DNA of 64,000 bases. Source: CAYXLI01 sp964464925. Its GTDB lineage: Bacteria; Acidobacteriota; Terriglobia; Bryobacterales; Bryobacteraceae. Positions 1-9,313 of this stretch are shown piece by piece. The position numbers and the translations under genes were made by a program. Every line of letters starts with the position of its first letter. Position 1 is the first letter of the stretch. The stretch is taken from assembly GCA_964464925.1 (NCBI GenBank), contig CAYXLI010000010.1, forward strand, positions 124,001 to 188,000, given 5' to 3'. The notes under the pieces are model-generated. The model saw nothing but the letters and a program-made list of their open reading frames with translations, had not been told where the DNA came from and did no database searches.

Positions 1-452
1 TTATAGCCGACGAGACGGTCGAGGACACGGCGGGCCTGCTGGGCCTCCACCAGGTGGATGTCGACCGACTTGGGCGTTTCAAATGCCTTGCGGATCGCGT
101 TCGCGGTGATTTCGTTGAACATCACGCGATAGATCTTCGGGCCGTCTTTGCGCCCGTCGAGTTCTTCCTGCAGGTGATAACAGATGGCCTCGCCTTCGCG
201 ATCAGGGTCAGCGGCGAGGTAGACGGTCTCAACGCCTTTGGCGGCCTGCTTCAACTCGGTAATGAGCTTTTTCTTCCCCTCAATGACCTGGTAGTGGGGT
301 TCGAAATCACTATCGACGTTGACCGCCAGATCCTTCTTGGGAAGGTCCTTGATGTGGCCGAGGCTGGCCTTGACCACATACTGCTTTCCTAGATATTTGC
401 CAATTGTTTTCGCCTTCGCCGGGGATTCGACGATGACGAGCGAGTTAGCCAT
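1..452 (-). CDS. topA: DNA topoisomerase I, N-terminal part (cut by window edge)
   Basis: Type IA topoisomerase that relaxes negative supercoils. Only the first 150 residues are in the window; the rest lies beyond base 1. The visible part is the TOPRIM domain: it opens MANSLVIVESPAKAKTIGKY and contains the metal-binding DPDREGEA motif used for Mg-dependent strand cleavage. The start ATG at 452 is preceded by AAGGA. dprA lies 54 nt upstream on the same strand, the common dprA-topA order, so the two are probably cotranscribed. The catalytic tyrosine domain cannot be checked here. Confidence 0.95.
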   Translation of the reverse strand, partial: MANSLVIVESPAKAKTIGKYLGKQYVVKASLGHIKDLPKKDLAVNVDSDFEPHYQVIEGKKKLITELKQAAKGVETVYLAADPDREGEAICYHLQEELDGRKDGPKIYRVMFNEITANAIRKAFETPKSVDIHLVEAQQARRVLDRLVGY

Positions 453-506
453 TTAATTCCTTATTAGATTAAGATTGCTGCACCGGTACCAGGTGACCGG
501 CCTAAA

Positions 507-1667
507 CTACCATACTTTAACAAAGGTCTTCCCGGGAAGTTGACGAACTAGCCCGAGCATCTCCAGTTCAAAGAGGGCTGCAATGACCTCTGATGAGGAA
601 TGGTACTCCAAAGTTTCAAGCAGCGCATCCAGGTGAACCGGATTGTCTACTGTGAGGGAATCCAGAAGCTCTTTCTTTATAGTAGCTTGCGGATCATCAG
701 ATTTTTCTGGGGTGACATGGACCACGTCTCTGTCCCAGTTCAGCTCGCGTTGGTTCTGCAGGGAAAGGCGGCGGCGATCATCAGGCGGGAGTTCCTGCAC
801 GATGTCATTCCAGTCCTGGACCAGCTTGGCGCCTTGCTTGATGAGCAGGTTCGGTCCCCAACTCATTTTCGAGGTGATGTTGCCCGGGATGGCGAAGACC
901 TCCCGGCCCTGGTCCATGGCGAGGCGGGCGGTGATGGAAGAGCCGCTATACTGAGCGCCTTCGACGATCATGACGCCGGAACTGAGCCCGCTGATGATGC
1001 GATTCCGGACGGGGAAGTTCTGAGGATAAGGCGGCGCACCCATGGGAAATTCGCTGAGCAGCAAACCATCGTCCGCGATTTGAGTAGTAAGCTTCCTATT
1101 TTCTGAGGGATATACGAGGTCCACGCCACACCCCAAGACTGCGATGGTATTACCCTTTTGCGCCAGAACGGCTCTGTGAGCGGCTGTGTCGATACCGCGT
1201 GCCAAGCCGCTGACGATGGTGATTCCGCCGGCGGCCAGTTCAGAGGACAGGCGCTCGGCGGCACCTACTCCGTAGGGGGTAGCGCGCCGGGTACCGACGA
1301 CTCCGATGCAGATGCTATCCAGCAATTCGATGCGGCCGCGGGCAAATAGAAGTAAGGGAGGATCGAAGATGGAGCGGAGGCGCTCCGGGTAGCGCGCGTC
1401 CGAGATGGGGATGAGGGTGGCGCCGGCTTTGATGAGACGCTCCTGCTGGCCGACAGCATCTTCGAAGGAACAGCCGCTGGCGATAGAGCGGGCCTGGGTG
1501 CCGGAAAGCCCTGCGGCTGCGAGTTGGTCTTCACTGGCGCGGAAGATAGCTTGAGGCGTTTGAAACTGATGGACTAGAACTACAGCCCTCCTAGTACCAA
1601 GTCCGGGTACCATTTTCAGGGCCAACCAATGTAACTCTTCTTCACGAACAATAGTCGAACTTGGCAA
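507..1667 (-). CDS. dprA: DNA-processing protein DprA/Smf
   Basis: Cytoplasmic protein that binds incoming single-stranded DNA and loads RecA during natural transformation. The order is an N-terminal helix-hairpin part (VPGLGTRRAVVL), then the Rossmann-type DNA-binding domain with VGTRRATPYG, SGLARGIDTAAH, GCGVDLVYPSEN and LLSEFPMG...PQNFPVRNRIIS, then a C-terminal winged-helix region. I chose the TTG at 1667 because AAGGGA stands 6 nt upstream and because the N-terminal helix starts only a few residues later; an ATG at 1613 would cut that helix. The frame stays open much further upstream, but that part runs antisense to the response regulator and is not DprA-like. About 386 aa, normal for the family. 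Confidence 0.93.
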   Translation of the reverse strand: MPSSTIVREEELHWLALKMVPGLGTRRAVVLVHQFQTPQAIFRASEDQLAAAGLSGTQARSIASGCSFEDAVGQQERLIKAGATLIPISDARYPERLRSIFDPPLLLFARGRIELLDSICIGVVGTRRATPYGVGAAERLSSELAAGGITIVSGLARGIDTAAHRAVLAQKGNTIAVLGCGVDLVYPSENRKLTTQIADDGLLLSEFPMGAPPYPQNFPVRNRIISGLSSGVMIVEGAQYSGSSITARLAMDQGREVFAIPGNITSKMSWGPNLLIKQGAKLVQDWNDIVQELPPDDRRRLSLQNQRELNWDRDVVHVTPEKSDDPQATIKKELLDSLTVDNPVHLDALLETLEYHSSSEVIAALFELEMLGLVRQLPGKTFVKVW

Positions 1668-1762
1668 TGCGGTTCCCTTTACTATCAGTGGGAAAAGAAG
1701 AGAGTTGTTCTCCGCGGAAATGCAAAGTGTAAGATAAATTATGCATGGGAAGGGGAGAATTG

Positions 1763-1816
1763 GTGACTGAAGCCGCTGGGTATGCGCACAAACTAAGCCT
1801 CCTGCGAGGCGCCTGA
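1763..1816 (+). CDS. Short upstream ORF overlapping the response regulator start
   Basis: A 17-codon ORF with GTG start, peptide MTEAAGYAHKLSLLRGA. It has a good Shine-Dalgarno (AGGGGAG, 5 nt spacing), and its TGA overlaps the ATG of the next gene (TGATG). That next gene has no clear ribosome-binding site of its own, so the small ORF may deliver ribosomes by translational coupling. A small hairpin (GCCTC/GAGGC, 1797-1810) covers the junction. I recognise no regulatory codon run. It could be chance; protein evidence is lacking. Confidence 0.4.
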   Translation: MTEAAGYAHKLSLLRGA

Positions 1817-2271
1817 TGGATCGTGCGAATGACGGGGTAATTCGGATCCTGCTAGTAGAGGATAACCCTGGAGATGTACGGCTGACCAAAGAAGTGCTGA
1901 AAGAAAGCGACCTGAAGCACGAGTTGTATGTAGCCACAGACGGGGAATTGGCGGTGTCGTTTCTGAGGCGCGAGCCTCCATACGGTGATGCGGTTCGGCC
2001 CGATTTGATCCTTTTGGACCTGAACCTTCCGAAAAAAGACGGAAGGCAGGTGCTGGAGGATATCAAAGCCGATACCGGCCTGCGTTCCATTCCAGTGGTA
2101 GTACTGACGACGTCGCATGCCGAACAGGACATTCAGTCCGCGTATAGCCTGCATGCAAACTGCTACGTTCAAAAACCCGTAGACCTGGAGCAATTCTGGA
2201 TTATTATTCGATCGATCGAGGAATTCTGGCTGACGACGGTATCTCTGCCAAAGGCGCCGGACAAACGGTAA
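1816..2271 (+). CDS. Single-domain response regulator (Rcp1/CheY type)
   Basis: Stand-alone receiver of 151 aa. It has the acidic pair in LLVEDNPGD, the phospho-acceptor Asp68 in LILLDLNLPKKDG, the conserved Thr in VVVLTTS and Lys in CYVQKPVD. The long loop before the Asp and the NLPKKDGRQVLE stretch resemble phytochrome-associated Rcp1-type receivers. There is no output domain, so it probably passes phosphate to or from another protein. It ends 2 nt before a hybrid kinase gene, its likely partner in one transcription unit. Confidence 0.9.
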   Translation: MDRANDGVIRILLVEDNPGDVRLTKEVLKESDLKHELYVATDGELAVSFLRREPPYGDAVRPDLILLDLNLPKKDGRQVLEDIKADTGLRSIPVVVLTTSHAEQDIQSAYSLHANCYVQKPVDLEQFWIIIRSIEEFWLTTVSLPKAPDKR

Positions 2272-2273
2272 CC

Positions 2274-4553
2274 GTGGACGACATCAGTGTATTGTTAGTG
2301 GAAGACAATCCAGGCGACGCCCGTCTTTTGAGGGAGGCGATCCGGGAGGCGGAGGGGGTGCGAATCCGGTTGACGCACCATTCGACTCTACGCCACGCGG
2401 TGGAGCAACTGGCGCGGGAACGGTTCGACATCATCATGCTGGACCTGTCCCTGCCGGATGCGGACGGGCTGGAGACGCTGGTCCGGATGCATACCGAGGC
2501 GCCGACGGTGCCGATTGTTGTGCTGACCGGGCACGATGACGAGGCGCTGGCAGTGCGGGCAGTGCGAGAAGGCGCGCAGGACTACCTGGTAAAAGGCCAG
2601 GTGAACAGCCAACTGCTGGTTCGCGCGATGCGATATGCAACGGAACGCAAGCGCGCCGTGGAGGCACTGCAACGCAGTGAGGAATATTTCCGGGCGCTGA
2701 TCGAGAACGCACTCGACGTGATCGCCGTGCTGACGGAGGACACGACGATCCGTTATGCGAGCCCGTCATTCGAGAAGGTGCTTGGCTACGCTCCGGCGGC
2801 ACTGATCGGAAAGAGCGTGCTGCCGCTGGTTCATCCGGATGATTGGGACGTGGTGCGGGGCCGGCTGGAAGAGGGGCTGGGGGCTCCGGACAAATCGCAA
2901 TCGTTCGAGTTCCGGATGCGTCATCTGGACAGATCTTGGCGCGTGCTGGAAGTGATTGCGAAAAGACTGGACTCGCCGGAATTGTCGGGGTTGGTTTTGA
3001 ATGCGCGCGATGCGACGGAACGCAAGCACGCCGATGCCAACCGGCGCGAGTTGAACGAGACGCTGGAGGCGGTGATCAGCACGTCTCCGGTAGCGATCTA
3101 TTCGGTGGATCTGAAGGGCCACGTGAAGACGTGGAACAAGGCGGCGGAGCGGATCTTTGGGTATACAGCGGCAGAGGTGTTGAACCGGGATTTGCCGATT
3201 ATTCCCCCGGAGGCTGTGGAGGACTATGAGGCCAGAATGTCCGCAGCGGCGCACGGAGAGACCTCCGGGACGCACGAGGCGAAGCGGCTGAGAAAAGACC
3301 GGTCGACCGTAGATGTGAGCGTCTGGTCGTCGCTGTTGCGCGATGCCGGCGGGCGGGTGACGGGAGTGCTGTTCATTGCCGCCGATAATACGGACCGGAA
3401 GAAGTTGGAGGAGCAGTTCCGGCAGTCTCAGAAGATGGAAGCGGTGGGCAGGCTTGCCGGCGGCGTAGCGCACGACTTCAATAACCTGCTGACGGTAATT
3501 ACCGGGTATGGGCAGATGCTGATGAATATGCTGCCCGCCGACGGCGAGGAAGAGGAAGACCTGCAGGAGATTCTGCGTGCCGCCGACAGGGCTTCGGCGC
3601 TGACCAAACAGTTGCTGGCATTCAGCCGGCAGCAAATCGTGCAGCCGAAGGTTGTGGACTTGAACCTGCTGGTTGCGGATATGGACAAGATGCTGCGGAG
3701 GCTGGTGGGCGAAGATATCGAGATCGCGTTCCACCGGGCGGGACAGGCGGCGCGAGTGCTGATCGACCCCGGACAAGCAGAGCAGGTCATTGTGAACCTT
3801 GCGGTGAACGCGAGGGATGCGATGCCGGGAGGCGGAAAACTCACGATCGAGACGCAGATCGTGAACATTGACGCGCAATATACGTGGCTTCGTCCGGGCC
3901 TGTCGTCCGGGGAATACGTTCTGCTGGCAGTGTGCGATAACGGGACGGGAATGCATCCGGAGACGCTGTTGCACTTATTCGAGCCGTTCTATACGACCAA
4001 GGAAGTAGGGCGGGGGACGGGGCTGGGGCTGTCCACGAGCTACGGAATCGTTCAGCAGAACAACGGGGACATTTCGGTTTACTCGGAGCAGGGGATCGGA
4101 ACGACGTTCAAGATCTATTTGCCGCGAGTGGAAGCGGATGTTGCTCCGGACCCGACGATCGGAACAAGTAAGAGAGAGCTACGAGGGCACGAGACGGTGC
4201 TGGTGGTGGAGGACGAGGCCGGGGTACGGCGGGTGATCGTGGAGATGCTGGAACAGCAGGGATACCGTGTGCTGACGGCCGAGAATGGCGAGGCGGCCCT
4301 GGAGGTCTGCCAGAAGAATCAGTGTCCGATTCAACTGCTGATTACGGACGTGATCATGCCAAGGATGAGCGGGAGGGAATTGGCGAACCAGATGGTCCGC
4401 ATGCTTCCAACGTTGAAGGTGTTGTTTGTCTCGGGGTATACCGACCATGCGATTATCCACCATGGCGTGCTGGAGCCCGGGACGCATTTCCTGCAGAAGC
4501 CGTTTACTCCGGAGTCGCTGGCGGGGAAGGTGCGGGAAGTGCTGGATGCGTGA
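2274..4553 (+). CDS. Hybrid sensor histidine kinase: REC-PAS-PAS-HisKA-HATPase-REC
   Basis: A 759-aa cytosolic phosphorelay protein with GTG start, 2 nt after the preceding receiver gene. Order: N-terminal receiver (acceptor Asp57 in IMLDLSLPD), two PAS domains (about 135-255 and 262-385), HisKA with LAGGVAHDFNNLL (phospho-His400), HATPase_c with N box NLAVNARDAMP, DNGTGM and GRGTGLGLS, then a C-terminal receiver (Asp692 in LITDVIMPRMSG). No membrane segment is visible, so the signal is internal or comes through the N-terminal receiver. The H-box with HDFNN is typical of kinases that end in their own receiver. The sensed signal cannot be deduced. Confidence 0.93.
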   Translation: MDDISVLLVEDNPGDARLLREAIREAEGVRIRLTHHSTLRHAVEQLARERFDIIMLDLSLPDADGLETLVRMHTEAPTVPIVVLTGHDDEALAVRAVREGAQDYLVKGQVNSQLLVRAMRYATERKRAVEALQRSEEYFRALIENALDVIAVLTEDTTIRYASPSFEKVLGYAPAALIGKSVLPLVHPDDWDVVRGRLEEGLGAPDKSQSFEFRMRHLDRSWRVLEVIAKRLDSPELSGLVLNARDATERKHADANRRELNETLEAVISTSPVAIYSVDLKGHVKTWNKAAERIFGYTAAEVLNRDLPIIPPEAVEDYEARMSAAAHGETSGTHEAKRLRKDRSTVDVSVWSSLLRDAGGRVTGVLFIAADNTDRKKLEEQFRQSQKMEAVGRLAGGVAHDFNNLLTVITGYGQMLMNMLPADGEEEEDLQEILRAADRASALTKQLLAFSRQQIVQPKVVDLNLLVADMDKMLRRLVGEDIEIAFHRAGQAARVLIDPGQAEQVIVNLAVNARDAMPGGGKLTIETQIVNIDAQYTWLRPGLSSGEYVLLAVCDNGTGMHPETLLHLFEPFYTTKEVGRGTGLGLSTSYGIVQQNNGDISVYSEQGIGTTFKIYLPRVEADVAPDPTIGTSKRELRGHETVLVVEDEAGVRRVIVEMLEQQGYRVLTAENGEAALEVCQKNQCPIQLLITDVIMPRMSGRELANQMVRMLPTLKVLFVSGYTDHAIIHHGVLEPGTHFLQKPFTPESLAGKVREVLDA

Positions 4554-4598
4554 CTTTCTCCGGGTGAAAGGGCGCGCCGCGTGGTATCGTGGTAGGGT

Positions 4599-4808
4599 AT
4601 GGCAATCCCCAATGTAAAGCGTTACCGCATCAGCAGCCCTGACGGCTCGGATTCGGCGACCTTGGTGGCGGTCCTTCCTAAGGATGCGGATGTCGATGCA
4701 TATCTGAAGGATGCGACGGCCCGGTTCGACTGGAAGGCTCACAAGGAAGCCAAGGCGAATCAGTTCAAGATCCGCGTCGGTCAGCAGAAACAGAAGAAGG
4801 CGAAGTAG
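4599..4808 (+). CDS. Small basic protein of unknown function
   Basis: 69 aa, family not recognised. The first part (VKRYRISSPDGSDSATLVAVLPKDADVDAYL) reads like a small folded domain; the tail is lysine-rich (QQKQKKAK), which could mean nucleic-acid binding. It lies 45 nt after the hybrid kinase gene. A TATCGT box 8 nt before the ATG (4585-4590) could give it its own start of transcription. It looks more protein-like than its shadow frames, but function is unknown. Confidence 0.6.
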   Translation: MAIPNVKRYRISSPDGSDSATLVAVLPKDADVDAYLKDATARFDWKAHKEAKANQFKIRVGQQKQKKAK

Positions 4809-4826
4809 TTACCGCGCCTTTCGGGT

Positions 4827-6125
4827 TCAGGGCAGGCGGGCCTTCAATACGCGAAGCGCCCGCAAGCTCGCCTCCGCAACTTCCCCGTCCGAATCCTTCG
4901 TAAGCGCCTCCAGAGGCGCTACGCTGTTTTTGTCTCCACTCGCAGACAAAACCCTTCCGAGGGCGATTTTTTCCGCTTTCGTTCCTTTGCCCATCAGCGG
5001 ATACAGGTTTTCGCGAACCTGCGGCTGCCGGGCCAACTCCACCAGATAACCCTCCGCAATCCCGCCGTAAAGCTTTGAATTCAAAGTGTTGGACAAGTAC
5101 TGCAGGGGCGAGAATTCGGTAGTTTCGGTTGCTCCTAATTTCACGACCGCGAAGGCCATGGCGAGGCGCGCCTTCATCTTCTTTTCGGAGTTGAAGAGCG
5201 GCTGGAGCTTCTGAATATCGGCGGCGTTACCGAGCCGGCCCAAGCCCTCCGTACCGGCGGCGCGGAGGTTCTCATCCTTGTCGTTCAGAGCCTTTTCAAA
5301 TAGCGCGCGGTCCTGCTCCTCCGGCATGTTCGCAATTGCGGTGAGGACCACGCGTTCGACGCGCGACTTGCCGGACTTGGCGTAGACCTTGCGGAGGGCG
5401 GGGAGGGTTTCCTTGCTCCGCAGGAGGCCGGCGGTTTCGATGGCGGAGGTCTGGACCCGTTCGGAAAGGTCATTGAAGAGAGGCGCCAGATGAGGGCCGG
5501 CCGAGACATCGCGGATCTTCTGGATGGCGATGATGTCCTCGTAGAGGACCTCGGTGTCCTTCGAATGGAGTGCGTTGAGGAGTTCGGGCATGGCTACCCT
5601 GCCGCGCAGGACGCCTATGGCGCGGGCGGCGTTGGCGCGGGACTCCATGCTGACGCCGCCTGTGAGGATTTTGCCGATCGCCTGCACGACGTTCTCGCGC
5701 ACCGTGACGTATGCAGGGATGATGGCATCGTTCTGATCACTGAACTTGCCTTTGATGGCGCTGCCGAACCTCTCGAAGCGGCCTTGCTGGACATAACCAG
5801 GCAGGTAGAAGTTCACGAGACCGTCGGTGGCATGAATCTGCACCTGGCCGTCGTTGTCGCGTGTGGCTTCGATGAGCGGGTCGAGACTGGCGGCACCGCC
5901 CACTTCGACGATGCCTTTTACGGCTTCCAGGCGAACGGAGGAATCCGCATCCTGCAGCATGCGGCGGAGCGACTCAATGCCGCTCGCCCCCTGTTTGCTG
6001 TATTCGCGGACGGCTTTGATCCGCTGCTTCGGATCGCCGCTTTGCGGGTCCTGTGCGAACGCAGAGACGGATAACGTGATTATGCAGGCAATTCCTGCAC
6101 GCATTGAAAAGCCAAAGAGTCCCAT
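4827..6125 (-). CDS. Exported HEAT-repeat protein
   Basis: 432 aa with an N-terminal signal peptide (RAGIACIITLSVSAFAQ) and then a run of alpha-helical HEAT/PBS-lyase-type repeats: SVRLEAVKGIVEVGG, RANAARAIGVLRGR, VQTSAIETAGLLRSKETLPAL, NLRAAGTEGLGRLGNAADI, EVAEASLRALRVL. Such repeats usually make protein-binding scaffolds; no catalytic motif is seen. The ATG at 6125 is used; a second ATG at 6104 sits closer to the hydrophobic core and may be the real start. It begins 16 nt after the mqnD stop on the same strand, so it is probably cotranscribed, though a link to menaquinone is not obvious. Confidence 0.85.
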   Translation of the reverse strand: MGLFGFSMRAGIACIITLSVSAFAQDPQSGDPKQRIKAVREYSKQGASGIESLRRMLQDADSSVRLEAVKGIVEVGGAASLDPLIEATRDNDGQVQIHATDGLVNFYLPGYVQQGRFERFGSAIKGKFSDQNDAIIPAYVTVRENVVQAIGKILTGGVSMESRANAARAIGVLRGRVAMPELLNALHSKDTEVLYEDIIAIQKIRDVSAGPHLAPLFNDLSERVQTSAIETAGLLRSKETLPALRKVYAKSGKSRVERVVLTAIANMPEEQDRALFEKALNDKDENLRAAGTEGLGRLGNAADIQKLQPLFNSEKKMKARLAMAFAVVKLGATETTEFSPLQYLSNTLNSKLYGGIAEGYLVELARQPQVRENLYPLMGKGTKAEKIALGRVLSASGDKNSVAPLEALTKDSDGEVAEASLRALRVLKARLP

Positions 6126-6141
6126 CAATGCTAATGACGCA

Positions 6142-6987
6142 TCAACGAACGAATTCGACGGTGATCTTGTTCGGAATCAGGCCGGCTTCGTAGCCCATAT
6201 CAAGGAGCTTCTGGGCTGCTTTGGGGACTATGTCTCCAGCATCCACCGTATAGTGGTTCACGTACATGCCGACGAACTTCTCCGCGAGAGGCGCTTCCAT
6301 GTCGCGCGCGAACTGCATTGCGTAGTTCAGCGCTTCTTCATGGTTGTCGAGAGCATACTGGATACTCTCACGCATGAGACGGCAGCACTCGGACTGAATT
6401 TCGGCCGGAAGTGAGCGAAGCAGTGCGTTGGCTCCGAGAGGGAGCGGCAAGTCATAGGTCTTCTTCCAATGCTTGCCGAGGTCGAGAATGTTATGGAAGC
6501 CGCCACGCGAGTAGGTCAACTGGGCTTCGTGGATGACGAGGCCGGCGTCGACACTGCCTTCCTTCACGGCGTCCGGGATGCTGTCAAACGGTACGACGAC
6601 TGCTTCGAAATCGGGCTCCACGAGTTTGAGCGCGAGATAGGCAGTGGTCATCTTACCGGGGATGGCGATTCTCTTACCTTTGATCTCATCAGGCGACATG
6701 TTGTTGCGCGAGATGATCATGGGGCCGTAGCCGTCGCCGATGCTGGAGCCGCTGGCCATGAGCACGTACTTTCCGGCTACGTAGGGATAGGCATGATAAG
6801 AGATTGCCGTCAGTTCGTACACACCTTCCATCGCTTTCCGGTTCAGCGTCTCGATATCTTCGAGAACGTGACGGAAATTGACAAACCGAGAGCGGACTTT
6901 CTTGGTTGCGAGGCCGTAGAACATGAACGCATCATCGGAGTCCGGACTGTGGGCGCAGACGACGTCATGAACGGGAGAATTGGTCAT
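6142..6987 (-). CDS. mqnD: 1,4-dihydroxy-6-naphthoate synthase (futalosine pathway)
   Basis: 281 aa, the fourth enzyme of the futalosine route to menaquinone, converting cyclic de-hypoxanthinyl futalosine to dihydroxy-naphthoate. The protein follows the MqnD pattern closely: an N-terminal HSPDSDDAFMFYGLA like the usual CPNDTFIFY, then VLEDIETLNRKAMEG, ISYHAYPYV, GYGPMII, RIAIPGKMTTAYL, GLVIHEAQLTYSRGG and LPLPLGAN. The last His is the proposed base region. The ATG at 6987 is chosen because family similarity starts just after it. No other futalosine gene is in the window. Its presence implies menaquinone-based respiration without the classical men pathway. Confidence 0.92.
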   Translation of the reverse strand: MTNSPVHDVVCAHSPDSDDAFMFYGLATKKVRSRFVNFRHVLEDIETLNRKAMEGVYELTAISYHAYPYVAGKYVLMASGSSIGDGYGPMIISRNNMSPDEIKGKRIAIPGKMTTAYLALKLVEPDFEAVVVPFDSIPDAVKEGSVDAGLVIHEAQLTYSRGGFHNILDLGKHWKKTYDLPLPLGANALLRSLPAEIQSECCRLMRESIQYALDNHEEALNYAMQFARDMEAPLAEKFVGMYVNHYTVDAGDIVPKAAQKLLDMGYEAGLIPNKITVEFVR

Positions 6988-7008
6988 AAGAGAGCGAGAC
7001 TGAACTCC

Positions 7009-7014
7009 ACTATA
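7009..7014 (-). promoter_or_regulatory. Possible -10 box for mqnD
   Basis: On the minus strand TATAGT (5 of 6 to the consensus) lies 21 nt before the mqnD ATG. No convincing -35 box is visible. Inferred from position only. Confidence 0.3.
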
Positions 7015-7055
7015 GCAAGGCGGGCCGGGGTTTCGGCAGTAAAAGGGCAATGAAG

Positions 7056-7085
7056 CAGGAGAGCCGGGCGTCGCGGGCTCTCCTG
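7056..7085 (-). terminator. Hairpin after the metalloprotease gene
   Basis: A perfect 10-bp stem (CAGGAGAGCC/GGCTCTCCTG) with a 10-nt loop lies 17 nt past the metalloprotease stop. The T-tract after it on the minus strand is weak and interrupted, so it may be an RNA-stabilising hairpin and not a strong intrinsic terminator. Confidence 0.5.
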
Positions 7086-7101
7086 TGGATTTGGCGTGCG
7101 C

Positions 7102-9180
7102 CTATTGGATGCTGAAATCCGCGTCGGAAATGTCGTAGTAGACGCTGCCGACGGGTTCAATCATGACGCGGGCGTGAGCGGTGGTGATTCCGGATGGCAC
7201 GTTGACGGTTGCGGAGCCGGTATTGGGGACGGTCTCGGCAAGTACGACGTTGAAGGACAATCCCCCATCGGTGGACAGAAGGATTCGCACGTTCTGGGTA
7301 TTCACCGGCGGATTATTGGTTCCGGCAACATCCCACGCGACGGTCGCAGTCTGTCCAGCATTCCAGACCACATCATTCGTATTCGGAGTAGTCACGCGAA
7401 ACGGTCCCGCATCGGCGGCCACCTGAACGAGCGTGTCCGCGAACCCGAGCGCGGCGGCAACGACACCGTCAGATTTGCGATTGTCGCGAACGGTCACGCG
7501 GAATCGCAGGGTCCTCGATGCCGTGGGAAGCACCTCGCCCACCCTGTAGCGGCGAGTTTCGGCGACAGAGCCACCGTCCGCCAAAGGGCCACTCGGAGCC
7601 GAGTAGAATTCGGGCACATCATTCCCATTGTTCAATACGAACTGCTGAGACGGGAAGTAGCGCCGGCCGGTATTCACAGGCATGTACGTGCGAAACAGTG
7701 GGCGGCTCCCATCGTCTTCATTGCCCGGATTGGCCGCACCGGCATCCAGTTCTTCCCAAGAATAGGTTAGCCGGCCGACATCTTCGGAATCCGGATCCGT
7801 TGCGCTCGCATCCAGGACAAACGGAGTGCGCGCGGGAACCACAACGCGATCTACGGCAGTCACTTTTGGGGCCGAATTCTGCTTGTCGGACGAAGGCGAG
7901 ACGGCGCACGCTTTGCCGCTTCCGCTATTCACAAAGTCGAGCATTTCCTTGATGGAGTAGGAATGAAAGATCAGGTCTTCACTGGGTTGCAGATCCTGGA
8001 CCGAATTGTCGTCGGTGCACAGAGCCGCATAGGACATCGTGGTTGTTCCGGCTCCCGGCTCAAACGCAGTTCCGGCGTTGCGGCTCGCCTTCTTGCAACC
8101 TCCGACGTTCTCCGCGTTGAACGTATGGTTTGCGCCGAACTGATGGCCAAATTCGTGCGCGATCAGATTGATCCAATGGACCGGGGTGACCGTCGCCATC
8201 CCAAGCGAAGAGCCGGCGGCCTTGGAATCGTGATCACAGACCGACGCAAGCGCCGCTACTCCTCCACCACCCTGAGCGCTGAAGCCTTCACCAACATCGA
8301 ACTTATCAGCGCCGATCCTCTGGGGCAGTATGTTCAGCGCTGCTTCCGCCAGCGCCGAAGCGGAGTCCTCGGCCTGAGCCGTATACGGCGCGTTGGCCGG
8401 ATCCGTTACTACCACCGTGCCGGCGAGTTGGAGCCGCACGCCGAGATCGCGTTCGTAGATTGCATTCGTCCGATTGATGTCGGACGCGATGCGGGCAGTG
8501 GTTAACTGCTCGCCGCCACCGGCCGCATCGGCATAGGATGCAGTTGCCAGAATGGCGGCGCGATAGACACGCAGCCTGCCGGATGACACCGGGAAATCGA
8601 GGTTCAGGCCCTGGGCCGCTCTTTGCGTGCTATTCAATGAGATTGCTTTGTTCAATTCGCATCGCAGCGGAGCGGTGAAAGCAGCGGAATAGCTCAAATA
8701 CCAACCGGCGGCCCCGGGGACGGGGTCGATCATGGACGTCAGCCCCTTTGCCAGGACGATCGCACGGAAGCCGGCGGGTGAGAAATCAACGCGAAGGAGA
8801 GCGCTGGAATCGCCGGCAACGTCGCCCCGGTACGTTTTAATATCCGGGTATTTGGCGGCCATTTCCGGCGATAATACGGGCGACTCTACCAGCCGGAATG
8901 TGAGCATTTCGCCATCCGGCAGCGGCACGGCAAGGAGGGCCGGCTCGCGCTGAGAGGATTCCAAAGGAGCTGTCCTCAGTGTTTCTTCAAGTGCCCGCGA
9001 ATCGAGACGAATGGAAACGTGCCGGCAATCGGAACTGCCGCACATCTTTTGAAGTTCCGGTCCTTTCAGGCGCAGCGATTCAATTGAAAAAGGTCTGTGA
9101 ACTCTATCACTTCCATACGTAATGCCGGACACAGTTAGCAGTCCAGTCAGCGCCCACAGGCGCAAATCTGTCAAGTGCAT
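7102..9180 (-). CDS. Secreted zinc metalloprotease, reprolysin-like (metzincin)
   Basis: 692 aa with signal peptide. The metzincin zinc motif HEFGHQFGANH is at residues 342-352, followed by a Met-turn-like TTMSYAALC. The stretch before it (NRTNAIYERDLGVRLQLAG) and the N-terminal FRLVESPVLSPEMAAKYPDIKTY propeptide-like part are usual in bacterial reprolysin-like proteins. After the catalytic domain come beta-rich modules: a PKVTAVDRVVVPARTPFVLDASATDPD domain and a C-terminal Ig-like domain ending DADFSIQ. It probably digests extracellular protein. GGGGAG stands 5 nt before the ATG. Substrate unknown. Confidence 0.9.
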   Translation of the reverse strand: MHLTDLRLWALTGLLTVSGITYGSDRVHRPFSIESLRLKGPELQKMCGSSDCRHVSIRLDSRALEETLRTAPLESSQREPALLAVPLPDGEMLTFRLVESPVLSPEMAAKYPDIKTYRGDVAGDSSALLRVDFSPAGFRAIVLAKGLTSMIDPVPGAAGWYLSYSAAFTAPLRCELNKAISLNSTQRAAQGLNLDFPVSSGRLRVYRAAILATASYADAAGGGEQLTTARIASDINRTNAIYERDLGVRLQLAGTVVVTDPANAPYTAQAEDSASALAEAALNILPQRIGADKFDVGEGFSAQGGGGVAALASVCDHDSKAAGSSLGMATVTPVHWINLIAHEFGHQFGANHTFNAENVGGCKKASRNAGTAFEPGAGTTTMSYAALCTDDNSVQDLQPSEDLIFHSYSIKEMLDFVNSGSGKACAVSPSSDKQNSAPKVTAVDRVVVPARTPFVLDASATDPDSEDVGRLTYSWEELDAGAANPGNEDDGSRPLFRTYMPVNTGRRYFPSQQFVLNNGNDVPEFYSAPSGPLADGGSVAETRRYRVGEVLPTASRTLRFRVTVRDNRKSDGVVAAALGFADTLVQVAADAGPFRVTTPNTNDVVWNAGQTATVAWDVAGTNNPPVNTQNVRILLSTDGGLSFNVVLAETVPNTGSATVNVPSGITTAHARVMIEPVGSVYYDISDADFSIQ

Positions 9181-9313
9181 TTAGTCTCCCCGGTTGAATT
9201 ATTGAGTCGTGGATAGAGGATAGAGGATCAAACGCCAGCCACCCCAGCCAGCTCAGAGACTATATCGACACAGAAACGATGTTCTTTAGGTCGCTATGCA
9301 GATGAGCCGGAGC

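Noticed and set aside
2766..3974. 402-codon minus-strand frame inside the hybrid kinase
   Set aside because: Shadow frame with low-complexity His/Arg/Gln composition; the plus strand shows PAS and kinase motifs.
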